Below, piece by piece: positions 17,475 to 27,059 of a DNA stretch of 64,000 nt. Origin of the DNA: Paenibacillus caseinilyticus (GTDB lineage: Bacteria > Bacillota > Bacilli > Paenibacillales > NBRC-103111); the NCBI RefSeq assembly GCF_027533645.1, contig NZ_JAQAGY010000004.1:310001-374000 (forward strand), written 5' to 3'. The notes beneath the pieces were generated by a model. That model was not told the DNA's origin, searched no databases, and saw nothing but the letters and a program-made list of their open reading frames with translations. The position numbers and the translations under genes were made by a program. Every line of letters starts with the position of its first letter. The first letter of the stretch is position 1.

Positions 17475-17503
17475 TTGCTATTTTTATAGACTTTGATTAT
17501 ACT
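17475..17503 (+). promoter_or_regulatory. Promoter of the secA2-like gene
   Basis: TTGCTA (17475-17480) and TATACT (17498-17503) are separated by 17 bases, about 50 bases before the start codon. The rest of the 17309-17552 gap shows no other feature. Confidence 0.55.
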
Positions 17504-17552
17504 TTAGCCACAATTGAATCGCGAAGTTCTACCGAGGAGGTATCAAGTTCCG

Positions 17553-19829
17553 ATGAATTTAGCCGTCAAGCTCATGCAAAAATTCAAAGACCGCGATACC
17601 CGGAATAAGCTGAGAGTCTATCAGGACAAAGTGGAGCTGATCAGGAGACGGAATTTGGAAGCGTGGGACGATGGGCAGCTTCAGACGGAATCCCTCCGGC
17701 TGCAAAAAGAAGCAAAAACGGGTATGCCTTTGGATGAGCTGCTTGTTGATGCTTATGCATTAGTCTGCGAGGCAGCGAAGAGAAAGCTCGGATTACAGCC
17801 TTACGATGTCCAGATCATGGCTGCCATCGCCCTGCACGAGAGATTTGTGATCGAGCAGCGTACCGGTGAAGGAAAAACGCTCTCTGCTGTTATGCCTGCT
17901 TATCTTAATGCGCTGACCGGCGAAGGCGTTCATGTGCTGACTTTTAACGATTATTTGGCAAGTCGGGATGCGGAGTGGATGGGTCCGATCTATCGTTTCC
18001 TTGGGTTAACCGTCAACTCGGTTCAAGCGGGCATGAGTCTGTTCGAGAAACGGGAAGCATACGCGGCAGATATAACCTATGTTACGGCTAAAGAGGCGGG
18101 ATTCGATTATCTGCGCGACACGATCGCCCTAACCGAAGCCGATACCGTGCATCGTCCTTTCCACTACGTCATCGTCGACGAAGCGGATTCGCTGCTTCTC
18201 GACGAAGCGCGGCTGCCGCTGGTTATCACCGGCGAGTCGGGCTCTTCCAGCGACGATCGCATTCGTTTCGCACAAGTAGCTCGGCAGCTTAAGCAAGATG
18301 AACATTACGACTTCGATGAGTTCCAGCGGAACGTGTACTTGAATGAAGCTGGCTCAGCGAAAGCGGAGGCACTGCTGGGATGCGGCAATTTGTACGATAG
18401 CCATAACAGTCATTTGTTAACGTCATTGAATTGCGCGCTGCATGTGGAATCGTTATTAAAGAAAGACGTCGATTACATCGTCCGGGACGGTAACATCGAG
18501 CTGATCGAAGAATATACCGGACGCGTGGCGGAGAACAGGTATTTGCCGGACGGGCTGCAAGCCGCGCTTGCGGCCAAAGAAGGACTGCAGCCGAAAGCCG
18601 GCGGGAGAATTCTCGGGATGATTACCCTCCAACACTTCATTAGCCTGTATCCGAAGATTAGCGGAATGACGGCTACGGCGCACGCTTCCGCCATGGAATT
18701 CAAAGAGATTTATGCGCTGCAGGTCGTGCAAATTCCGCCGAACCGGCCAAACCTACGGATCGACCATCCGCACCGGATTTATACCCATAAAGAAGCCAAG
18801 CTTAAGGCGCTTGTACACGAAATCTCCTCCGTCCATGCGACGGGACGTCCCATACTCATAGGTACGTCAAGCGTCGAGGAGTCTGACATGCTGGCGGAAG
18901 CGCTAGCGTCTGCCGGCGTAGCCTGCCATGTGCTGAATGCGAAAAACGACGCAGAAGAAGCCGATATCATCGCAAAAGCGGGAGAAATCGGCGCCGTGAC
19001 GGTGTCTACGAATATGGCGGGACGCGGCGTCGACATTCGGCTCGGCGGCGGCAGCCCCGCGCAAGCCGAAATTGTCGCCAAGCTGGGCGGGTTGTACGTG
19101 ATCGGTACGCATGTGAATGAAAGCGTTCGGATCGACGACCAGCTGCGCGGGCGTTCCGGCCGCCAAGGCGACCCGGGAGCTTCCGTATTTTTCATAAGCT
19201 TGGAGGACGAGCTGCTGCTTCGGTTCGGCATCCATAAAACGATTCGCGCTTCCAGGCAGGACGACGCTCTCGAAGACCCGGTGCTCCGCAGCCATATCGC
19301 GCATATTCAGCGTGTGATTATGGGCCAAAACTACGATATATGCCAAGAATTGAACCGTTATTCGGATATGGTGGAGGATCAGAGACGAATTGTATACGCG
19401 GAGAGACTCGGAATATTGAAAGGCGAGAAGCCGATGAGCCCTTCGGAGCAGCGGGTACGGCTTTTTTATATCGACGAGTTCTGGGCTGACCATCTGGCCT
19501 ACGTTTCTTACATTCGCGAAGGCATCCACTTGGAGAGCCTGGCCAGCGCCAATCCGATCGACGAATTTCATACCCTAATCACCCAAGCATACGAGCAAAT
19601 TCCGGCTAAAATCAATAGCGAGTCGGAACATATGCTTGCACGGCTTGGAGGTTCGGATGATCCGGCAAAGTGGGAAGCGCTCGGTCTGAAGAGCCCTACT
19701 TCCACCCGGACTTATATCATCAACGATCAATACATCCAGAATAAGCGCAGCTCATGGACCGCAATGACTGTATTTGCTTTTGGGATTCGCAAAATATTGC
19801 GGCCGATATTCAGGCTGTTACCTTTTTAG
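17553..19829 (+). CDS. secA2: SecA2-type accessory preprotein translocase ATPase
   Basis: 758 residues from ATG 17553 (GAGGAGG 12 bases upstream). It is a SecA DEAD-type motor: Walker A RTGEGKTL (about residue 105), VHVLTFNDYLASRDAEWMGP, Walker B VIVDEADSLLLDEARLP, the preprotein cross-linking region, and motif VI-type STNMAGRGVDIRLGGG followed by QLRGRSGRQGDPG. It lacks the C-terminal Cys/His zinc-binding tail of canonical SecA and is shorter than SecA1 (about 840), with divergent motif residues. Such proteins are accessory SecA2s that export a subset of substrates. No secY2, asp genes or obvious substrate gene is adjacent. Its base composition is lower in G+C than its neighbours. Confidence 0.85.
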   Translation: MNLAVKLMQKFKDRDTRNKLRVYQDKVELIRRRNLEAWDDGQLQTESLRLQKEAKTGMPLDELLVDAYALVCEAAKRKLGLQPYDVQIMAAIALHERFVIEQRTGEGKTLSAVMPAYLNALTGEGVHVLTFNDYLASRDAEWMGPIYRFLGLTVNSVQAGMSLFEKREAYAADITYVTAKEAGFDYLRDTIALTEADTVHRPFHYVIVDEADSLLLDEARLPLVITGESGSSSDDRIRFAQVARQLKQDEHYDFDEFQRNVYLNEAGSAKAEALLGCGNLYDSHNSHLLTSLNCALHVESLLKKDVDYIVRDGNIELIEEYTGRVAENRYLPDGLQAALAAKEGLQPKAGGRILGMITLQHFISLYPKISGMTATAHASAMEFKEIYALQVVQIPPNRPNLRIDHPHRIYTHKEAKLKALVHEISSVHATGRPILIGTSSVEESDMLAEALASAGVACHVLNAKNDAEEADIIAKAGEIGAVTVSTNMAGRGVDIRLGGGSPAQAEIVAKLGGLYVIGTHVNESVRIDDQLRGRSGRQGDPGASVFFISLEDELLLRFGIHKTIRASRQDDALEDPVLRSHIAHIQRVIMGQNYDICQELNRYSDMVEDQRRIVYAERLGILKGEKPMSPSEQRVRLFYIDEFWADHLAYVSYIREGIHLESLASANPIDEFHTLITQAYEQIPAKINSESEHMLARLGGSDDPAKWEALGLKSPTSTRTYIINDQYIQNKRSSWTAMTVFAFGIRKILRPIFRLLPF

Positions 19830-19955
19830 TGCAGCATAGCTTAATCAAGGAAGTTCGGGACGAATGCGAGCGAACGCTTCTGCGCTGAACGGGTTATCTT
19901 ATGCGCTAACGGGAGGGCATGTTCTTGTCCTTCAAGGAGCCCTGCCGTGGCCGGG

Positions 19956-21224
19956 TTAGGGCTGGCTCAGATAGTCGCTTATCATCTTCCGGTCCTCCGA
20001 TGTGATCTGCTCCGTCTGCTGCCCCAAATCTTGCAACTGCTCGGATATAGGCCTCTCGGACTCCACGATCCCCACGCTTTTCTTGTCCCAGAGCTCCTTA
20101 AGCCTGGCGTCCATGGGGGTTGGAAAGATCCCCTTATTGTGCGGTGCGAGGTCCCGCACCAAGGCCTTAACATCCTGGCCCCCCAGATACGCTTCCGTGC
20201 CCGGCTGGTCATCCGGCTGCAGCAGAGCCGTGCTTTGCTCGATATACTTCCAAGCTTCCGCCTTATGTTGGCTTTGCTTCGTTACCGCAATCATGGCTCC
20301 GTCCCTGTAGCCGTAGAGGTTCAGCGGCAGCCGCGCAGTCCGCCAGCGTCCGGCCAGCTCCGGAGCCCAGCTCTTCAGCTGCTGGGTCAAGTACGTTCCT
20401 CCGTACAGCATCGCGAGCTGTCCGCTTCGCAGGGCTTGTTGGCCGGAGGTATCCCATATCGAGCTTCGGAGAGCCAGACCATGCCTGCGGACTTCGCGGG
20501 AAACGAAGAAGGCATCCACGAACGCTTGGCTTCCGCGGGCAAATTTCATCTCCCGGTCCAACATGCTTGCAGACAGCGCTGCCGTTTCGAAGGGATCCGA
20601 GTAATACTGAAACAGGAAGATGTTGCTCTCTTTGAGTTTCATGGCCATATCGACCCACATCTGCGGATTGCTCATGTAAGCGGCAAGGGCTTCCGGTTCG
20701 GAGGGGAAGCCGTTCGCCTCCAGAAGATCGGCACGGTAATAGGTGACTGCGCTTGGCAATTCCATGGGAAGCGTAATGAGCTTGTCCATTGCCAAGTTCG
20801 AGTACATGGGCAGCATCCCTTCGGGAATCCGCGCTTCGTATTCTTTGGCCTGGTAGGGCGCCTCGCGAAGGTTGTCCAGGATATCGATCCCGTTGATCTT
20901 TCCCGTATGGGCGCTGTCCAGAATGACTACGTCGGGCGCCTCCCCCGTGATCACGGACTCGATGAGGGCATCGGCGATCTCTTCATACGTATGCAGCTCG
21001 GACTTTACTTTAATGTCCGGATGAACCGAAGCAAAGTGTTTGTCGTTTTCAGTTGTATCATAGAATGACCAGACGACCAATTCCTCGGAGGAATCCGGGT
21101 TTGCCTGCTGTACGGGCACGGACGCTTGAGGCGGTACCCGCTTCATATCGGTAACATGCTGGTGGCAGGCGGTGGTCACAACCGGGACCAGCAGGAGCGA
21201 TATCCATTGGAACAGCTTATTCAT
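19956..21224 (-). CDS. Extracellular solute-binding lipoprotein (sugar type), orphan
   Basis: 422 residues. The signal peptide ends in a lipobox LVPVVTTAC, so it is anchored to the membrane outer face. The mature part is a family-1 solute-binding fold: VVWSFYDTTENDKHF, an ALIESVITGEAPDVVILDSA region and a C-terminal ALLQPDDQPG segment. No ABC permease or ATPase gene is nearby. Instead the gene overlaps by eight bases the upstream diguanylate cyclase gene on the same strand, so the pair is co-translated. This suggests a sensory rather than a transport role: a ligand-loaded binding protein signalling to the cyclase's extracytoplasmic domain. Confidence 0.82.
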   Translation of the reverse strand: MNKLFQWISLLLVPVVTTACHQHVTDMKRVPPQASVPVQQANPDSSEELVVWSFYDTTENDKHFASVHPDIKVKSELHTYEEIADALIESVITGEAPDVVILDSAHTGKINGIDILDNLREAPYQAKEYEARIPEGMLPMYSNLAMDKLITLPMELPSAVTYYRADLLEANGFPSEPEALAAYMSNPQMWVDMAMKLKESNIFLFQYYSDPFETAALSASMLDREMKFARGSQAFVDAFFVSREVRRHGLALRSSIWDTSGQQALRSGQLAMLYGGTYLTQQLKSWAPELAGRWRTARLPLNLYGYRDGAMIAVTKQSQHKAEAWKYIEQSTALLQPDDQPGTEAYLGGQDVKALVRDLAPHNKGIFPTPMDARLKELWDKKSVGIVESERPISEQLQDLGQQTEQITSEDRKMISDYLSQP

Positions 21225-23076
21225 GTTCTTCCTCCCCCTCCTTGCCCGGATCCCGGTACCACTCTACTCCACTTCCCCGCTGCTTGGCCCCATACATGGC
21301 CTGGTCGGCCAAGTTCAGCAGCTCTTCGGGGCGGTCGGCATCTGCCGGGTAACGGGCAATCCCAATACTGGTGTTCGGCTGCAGAACCAAGCCTTGGTAG
21401 CTCAGAGGTTCGTTGAAGCGTACGAGAATATCCTCGGCGGTTCTTTGGATCTCTTCAAGGCCGGCCGCTGGAAGAATGAGTACAAATTCGTCCCCCCCAA
21501 GCCGGCAGACCGTACCGCGGCCGGCCGCTTGGGTCAGGAGATGGGCGGCGTGCTGCAGCAGCGCATCTCCCGCTTCATGGCCGTATGTGTCATTAATGCG
21601 TTTGAACTGATTCAAATCCATGAACAGAAGAGCGCCGCAAGCACCCGGTTCCTCCAGCACTTCCCGCAGATGAGAGTGAAAATAATGCCGGTTCGGAATC
21701 TTCGTCAAAGCGTCCGTGAAGGCGAGCTTCTGGAACTGGATCTCGGACTGTTTGATGAGATCGGCCTGCTCCTTCAATACGGTATTCATGTGAATCGCCT
21801 CAGCGAACATGGCCTTGAGCTTCAGGGCCATCTGACGGAAATTCTCGTGCAGCTTATCGAACTCAATAACATGGCTGTTCTGGACGGAGATTTCGAAATG
21901 AGCGGTGATTTTGTCCGGCAGCCCCGTGGTTTCATGAGTTAATCTCACCAGGAAGTGCACAATAAACCGGCTGATGCAGGTGGCCGTACTGAGAACAAGC
22001 AGGATATATGCCAGAATGAGGACAAAATCCAGGATGTAGATTCCCTCTACGTCCGCAAGCAAAAGCGAAACCGGCAGCTTCACGCTGATCCGAATGCCAG
22101 CCTTCTCTTCCATCGTTGACTCATACAAGTAGAACGCTTCACGCCAGGCGGAAGGCTCAATGAATGGCCTTTGGGCTGGAAGCCACAGATACATGGAATC
22201 CTGATATTGATAGATGGTGCCTCCGGGGCGCCAATCCCACACCGTCTCGGCAGCTCTGGAGCTGTCCGCCAGCGTGTTTCCGTTCCGATCCGTCACCACA
22301 AGGCGGGCTGACGGGTACACGCTTTTGTCGACCATCGCGCTCAGCTTGCCGAGCTGGATCACATCCTGCAGCTCAAGGGCCCTATACTCCGCTGGTCCCC
22401 AGTGGTTCAGCTGTTCTTTAATCGAATTGGAAGTGGATTCGGCGATTTGGTGCGCGCGCAGATTGATCATGTGGTTCTGCGATATTCCGGTTACGATCAT
22501 AAAACCAATGAAGGGGAACACCAGGCCGCTGATGGCCAGGTGGATCAAAATTTGCTGCAGCGTGATCGGCTTGTACTGCTCTTTGAAGAGCGACATGGGC
22601 AGAATGGGCAGATAAGTCAGCATCATCTCAGCGGCCAGCGCATTCCCTGCTCCATTCACGCTGTACCCCAAGATGTGGAGCATAATATCGCCCGGGTAGG
22701 CGGCTGCGGAATATCCATACCATCCGATCAGCGTACCGACGCCTGCCACGAACCAGAATAGCAGGTCACACAGAAACACCGACTTCTGCCGCATGCGGAC
22801 AAGCCCCGCCAGACAAACAACTTCCAAGATGACGATCCCCGCGTTGAATAGCGGCATCTCCAGGAGGAAATAATTACTCCAAGCCACGAACAACGATAGC
22901 AGGATGGCCGCAGGACCGCCTAGCAGGAAGAGTGCAAGGATAAGGAAGACCGATGAGAAATGATAGTGGAGTCCATACAGCATTGGGATAGAAAACCAGT
23001 CTGCCCCCAGGCTCAAGATCAGCAGGACAAGGGTGGTCCGAAGCTTGCTTGGCGTGATATTCGTGATCCGTAACAT
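21217..23076 (-). CDS. Membrane-bound GGDEF diguanylate cyclase with extracytoplasmic sensor domain
   Basis: About 619 residues; the start is taken as ATG 23076 (AAGGAG nine bases upstream) rather than the in-frame ATG six codons earlier. The N-terminus has about six transmembrane helices (residues 10-200), then roughly 135 extracytoplasmic residues, a further helix (GIYILDFVLILAYILLVL), a HAMP-like/coiled linker and a GGDEF domain with the intact motif RLGGDEFVLILPAA. The RxxD inhibitory site before the motif is absent. It should make cyclic-di-GMP from two GTP. No EAL domain is present. It overlaps the solute-binding lipoprotein gene, its probable input partner. Confidence 0.88.
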   Translation of the reverse strand: MLRITNITPSKLRTTLVLLILSLGADWFSIPMLYGLHYHFSSVFLILALFLLGGPAAILLSLFVAWSNYFLLEMPLFNAGIVILEVVCLAGLVRMRQKSVFLCDLLFWFVAGVGTLIGWYGYSAAAYPGDIMLHILGYSVNGAGNALAAEMMLTYLPILPMSLFKEQYKPITLQQILIHLAISGLVFPFIGFMIVTGISQNHMINLRAHQIAESTSNSIKEQLNHWGPAEYRALELQDVIQLGKLSAMVDKSVYPSARLVVTDRNGNTLADSSRAAETVWDWRPGGTIYQYQDSMYLWLPAQRPFIEPSAWREAFYLYESTMEEKAGIRISVKLPVSLLLADVEGIYILDFVLILAYILLVLSTATCISRFIVHFLVRLTHETTGLPDKITAHFEISVQNSHVIEFDKLHENFRQMALKLKAMFAEAIHMNTVLKEQADLIKQSEIQFQKLAFTDALTKIPNRHYFHSHLREVLEEPGACGALLFMDLNQFKRINDTYGHEAGDALLQHAAHLLTQAAGRGTVCRLGGDEFVLILPAAGLEEIQRTAEDILVRFNEPLSYQGLVLQPNTSIGIARYPADADRPEELLNLADQAMYGAKQRGSGVEWYRDPGKEGEEEHE

Positions 23077-23216
23077 CGTTTCATGCTCCTTCATCCATGA
23101 GAAGTTCAGGTAATCCCGACCTGCATGCGGACACCATCGACTTCATGGTTTCTAAGAGTATTTATCGGATGCCCGGTACATTGCTTTGAGAGGCAACCAC
23201 TTGATACCACAACACT

Positions 23217-23237
23217 AAGATATACGGCTTCGCCGTC
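23217..23237. repeat. 21-bp dispersed repeat, copy 2
   Basis: Identical to 15547-15567, including the ACGGC-TTC-GCCGT hairpin. It lies in the gap between the cyclase gene and the MFS gene. Confidence 0.6.
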
Positions 23238-23285
23238 ATGTAAGGAAGCCGCAGACCTCAACTCCGTTCGGACACCGGATTCCCC

Positions 23286-24524
23286 CTAGATGAGTTCCTT
23301 GCGGTTTGTTAAATAGCGGTACAAGATTAAGCCGCATAGAGAGCATACAGCTGCGCACAATCCGATAAACCCGTAGCCGGCCTGAAGACCACGAATCAAC
23401 CCGGTTGGGGTGCCGGCTCCGTACAGATGTTCAACCGCTTCAATGACGCCCCCAATAGCATAGTTGCCTAGGACGCTGCCCACCCCCATGAGCGTAACCG
23501 TAAACGTAATGGCGGTATCGCTGCCGCCCGGATACCGTCTGGCAATGAAAGCCATTACCGTCGGATAAATCATGGCAATCCCGATTCCCGAGGCGGCCAG
23601 CAGGAAGGCTGCTTTGTCTCCGCCCCAGATTCCCGCAAACGTGCAGAGGGCAGAAAATCCGGAGAATAGAATAAGCGACAAGGTGAAGCCGATCTTATCT
23701 GTAACCGGTCCTAACAGAAGTCTTGCGAGTGTAAAACAGAAAAAAAAGGCAGACAGCATGGAGGAAGCTGTCACGGTATTCCACGCATACGCCTTCTCCA
23801 GAAAATTAACCAGCCAACCGCCCACAGCCAGCTCCGATACGACGCCAAAGGAAAGGACCAGCACCATAAGCCATAAGGCGGGGTCCCGCATCAGGCTCTT
23901 CAGTGGAATCCGCTCCTCCTGCGGGAGCTCATCGCCAGGGAACGAGCTGCGCAAGGCAAACAGAATCGGAAGAAGGGACAAGGAAAGCATAACGAGGTAC
24001 ATCCCGCGCCAATCGAGTACATGACCGAACAGGCTAACCTTCATAAGCCCCGTTGCAATCAACGGAGCGACAGTGGAGCTCAGTCCATAGAAGCCATGGG
24101 TCAGATTCATTATCAGCCCCGTATTTTTGATGAAGATTCGGGCTCCGAGAATAGCGAGTGCAATCTCAAGCATCCCATTGCCGATGTACATTAGAAAATA
24201 AGACGCCGAAAACATCGGATAACTGCGGGAAAGATAAATAAGCAGCCCCGAAAGAACCATAACGCCAAAGGCCGAAATAGTTACGAGTTTGATGCCCCAT
24301 CTGCGTGTCAGCAAAGCCGTGAATGAACAAGCTATGAGATAGCCCAGCGCATTGAGCGCCAAGAGCGTGCCGAGCTGCGATTCATCCAACCCAAAATCGA
24401 ATTGAATTCGCGGTATGGCGGGTCCTTTGATATTCTCCGAAAAGCCAAACACAATGAAGCCCAAAAAAATGGTTGCCAATTGCATGGCATAGATGGGATT
24501 CATCTTCTCCCAACGTTTCTCCAC
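23286..24524 (-). CDS. MFS transporter, FucP/sugar-like
   Basis: 412 residues with about 12 hydrophobic helices; the GTG start at 24524 lies eight bases after GGAGGG, with an ATG seven codons on as the alternative. ALLTRRWGIKLVTISAFG and the loop-8 counterpart GPVTDKIGFTLSL are the major-facilitator signature loops. Similarity of layout is to the fucose/glucose permease branch. It follows the decayed lacI and GH1 fragments on the same strand and may be the surviving member of a former glucoside or sugar uptake operon. The substrate cannot be assigned. Confidence 0.85.
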   Translation of the reverse strand: MEKRWEKMNPIYAMQLATIFLGFIVFGFSENIKGPAIPRIQFDFGLDESQLGTLLALNALGYLIACSFTALLTRRWGIKLVTISAFGVMVLSGLLIYLSRSYPMFSASYFLMYIGNGMLEIALAILGARIFIKNTGLIMNLTHGFYGLSSTVAPLIATGLMKVSLFGHVLDWRGMYLVMLSLSLLPILFALRSSFPGDELPQEERIPLKSLMRDPALWLMVLVLSFGVVSELAVGGWLVNFLEKAYAWNTVTASSMLSAFFFCFTLARLLLGPVTDKIGFTLSLILFSGFSALCTFAGIWGGDKAAFLLAASGIGIAMIYPTVMAFIARRYPGGSDTAITFTVTLMGVGSVLGNYAIGGVIEAVEHLYGAGTPTGLIRGLQAGYGFIGLCAAVCSLCGLILYRYLTNRKELI

Positions 24525-24539
24525 TCGCCCTACCCTCCT

Positions 24540-24737
24540 CTATGAAATGAAATACAGGAATTATAGGGATGGGCGGGAAGGATGTCAATCTCAAAAAGCA
24601 GCGGCGGCTGCCCCGCCTCACGCAGCGCGTCCGCATAGGCCTCGTACCTTCGGCGGCTGCTCTCGCTGTTCCGCCTGCCGGGATACCGTGGCAGCGGATA
24701 CTTGTGCAGCTTTGGCAATTTCTCTGATGTTCGCCAT
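24540..24737 (-). pseudogene. LacI-family regulator, internally deleted remnant
   Basis: From an ATG at 24737 with an AGGAGCC ribosome site, translation gives a perfect LacI helix-turn-helix start (MANIREIAKAAQVSAATVSR) and then leaves the family. In another frame RYEAYADALREAGQPP reappears, a typical piece of the effector domain. More than 200 residues are missing between and after. The gene is clearly non-functional and sits just downstream of the deleted GH1 gene. Confidence 0.8.
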
Positions 24738-24762
24738 GGACGGCTCCTATTCTGACAGGCGG

Positions 24763-25472
<710 letters not shown>

Positions 25473-25581
25473 CTAGTAGAGGTTGGTATCCTGTTTGGGC
25501 AAGCAATACTGCCGGACAATAATTTATAGCCAACTGTAGGAGCTGCGGAGAAATCTGCGGCTCTTTTGGTCTAGCAACAAG

Positions 25582-26631
25582 TTATATTTTCCACCAAGAT
25601 GAAGCAGCAGACCATTGCCCCCTAATGGGAATGGTCTCTCCGATACGAGGGGCTATAAGATTCACTTTCGCTTCAGCTGCCTTTTGTAATGCTCGTTCTA
25701 TCGGTTCTGTCCAACCATGAAAAGCAAGGGTGAAGGCTCCCCAATGGATTAACATCATTTTCCTGCCTTGTACATCCAAGTGCGCTTGTACAGCTTCTTC
25801 GGGTGTCATATGAACCCAAGGCCAACGCTGATCATATTGGCCTCCTTCCATCAATGTGATGTCGAAGGGTCCATATTTCTTACCAATCTCCTTGAAATGC
25901 ACATCGTAACCACCATCCCCGCTGGTATAGAACCGGGTTTGTTCCCCGAGAATCACCCACCCGCCCCATAACGTCGTGTCTCTATTCATGAGCCCTCTGC
26001 CCGAAAAATGTCTGGAAGGAGTGAAGGCGAAGGTCAGCCCCTGAAACTTGGTTTCTTCCCACCAATTGAGTTCCGTAATTTTTCCTTTAGCAACTCCCCA
26101 CCGGATCAAATGAGCGCTTACTCCGCATGGAACAAAGAAATGACCGACCCTATCTTTCAGTTTTTTTATCGATCGATAGTCTAAGTGATCGTAATGGTCA
26201 TGTGTAATGAGGACCGCATCGATTGGAGGCATTTCATCGATTGTGTGCAGCATGCTCCCACTGTAACGCTTGCTTCCTGCGAATGATACGGGCGAAGCAA
26301 TCGGTCCAAGCATCGGATCTACAAGAATCTTCTTCTGATCGATATGGAGTAAAAAGGCGGAGTGTCCAAACCAGGTTAAACTGTTTTCTTCGCTGTTTAT
26401 TTTGTTCCAATCTATTACTGAAACAGGTAATGGACCGACGGGTTTTCGGTCCTTTCCGCCCGATATAGAGTCCTTAAACATAGAGAAGTAATCACGTGCT
26501 CCCATTTTCAACATGGCTGGCTGTCGATTGACAAACTTCCCATTCACGTAATTTTCGAATTTGGTGTACTGTTGTTTTTGTTCGTTACTTGGATTCCCTC
26601 CAAATACCGGATGCGGATTCATCAACATCAC
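25582..26631 (-). CDS. MBL-fold metal-dependent hydrolase (NAPE-PLD/UlaG-like)
   Basis: 349 residues starting at GTG 26631 (an ATG follows directly) behind AAGGGAG. The metallo-beta-lactamase metal site is visible as LITHDHYDHLD. WFGHSAFLLHIDQKKILVDP, PSRHFSGRG and LIHWGAF match the NAPE-phospholipase-D-like and UlaG-like branch, which hydrolyses phosphoesters or lactones. No signal peptide. Not linked to any obvious operon; the substrate is unknown. Confidence 0.85.
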   Translation of the reverse strand: MMLMNPHPVFGGNPSNEQKQQYTKFENYVNGKFVNRQPAMLKMGARDYFSMFKDSISGGKDRKPVGPLPVSVIDWNKINSEENSLTWFGHSAFLLHIDQKKILVDPMLGPIASPVSFAGSKRYSGSMLHTIDEMPPIDAVLITHDHYDHLDYRSIKKLKDRVGHFFVPCGVSAHLIRWGVAKGKITELNWWEETKFQGLTFAFTPSRHFSGRGLMNRDTTLWGGWVILGEQTRFYTSGDGGYDVHFKEIGKKYGPFDITLMEGGQYDQRWPWVHMTPEEAVQAHLDVQGRKMMLIHWGAFTLAFHGWTEPIERALQKAAEAKVNLIAPRIGETIPIRGQWSAASSWWKI

Positions 26632-26674
26632 GAACTCCCTTCCTCATCTTGCTCGGCAAGCACTTCTTCTTAGA

Positions 26675-26697
26675 AAAGGCAGCCATGTAGGCTGCCG
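26675..26697 (-). terminator. Hairpin with T-run, minus strand
   Basis: GGCAGCC-TACAT-GGCTGCC followed on the minus strand by TTTTCT. With the next hairpin it fills part of the 26632-27059 gap, in which I see no gene. Confidence 0.5.
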
Positions 26698-26884
26698 CTC
26701 CATTTATTTTATATTATTGGAGTACTCATCCGCTACCGATTCCAACCATTCCGGCTTATTTAATGTATTAAGACAAAAATACGGAATGGTGGTTCGCAAA
26801 CGAGATGCCTTTACCGTCTCGTGTTATCGCAGAGCAGGCAGGCATATTGCTCGATAGAAATCTATAAATGAGCTTACACAATAA

Positions 26885-26924
26885 AACAAGGAGCACGCTG
26901 CCAGCCTGGCAGATGCTCCTTGTT
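26885..26924 (-). terminator. Terminator of the SLH protein gene
   Basis: An 11-bp stem AACAAGGAGCA / TGCTCCTTGTT with an inner CTGCCAG/CTGGCAG stem; on the minus strand TTTTATT follows. It lies about 135 bases after the SLH gene stop. Confidence 0.75.
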
Positions 26925-27059
26925 TCGCATAGATCACCGTCATTTCTTTCTTTGTGCAAGCATCTTTTTAGCCATGCTATGGCAAACGCAATCCCACACA
27001 CTTGATTCAGTTCGCACTCGTTGGTTTAACGCACCCTAACCAGCAAGAATCCAATTAAG

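Noticed and set aside
26768..27001. Minus-strand open frame of 77 codons
   Set aside because: It spans the strong terminator at 26885-26924 and has no ribosome site or recognisable sequence.
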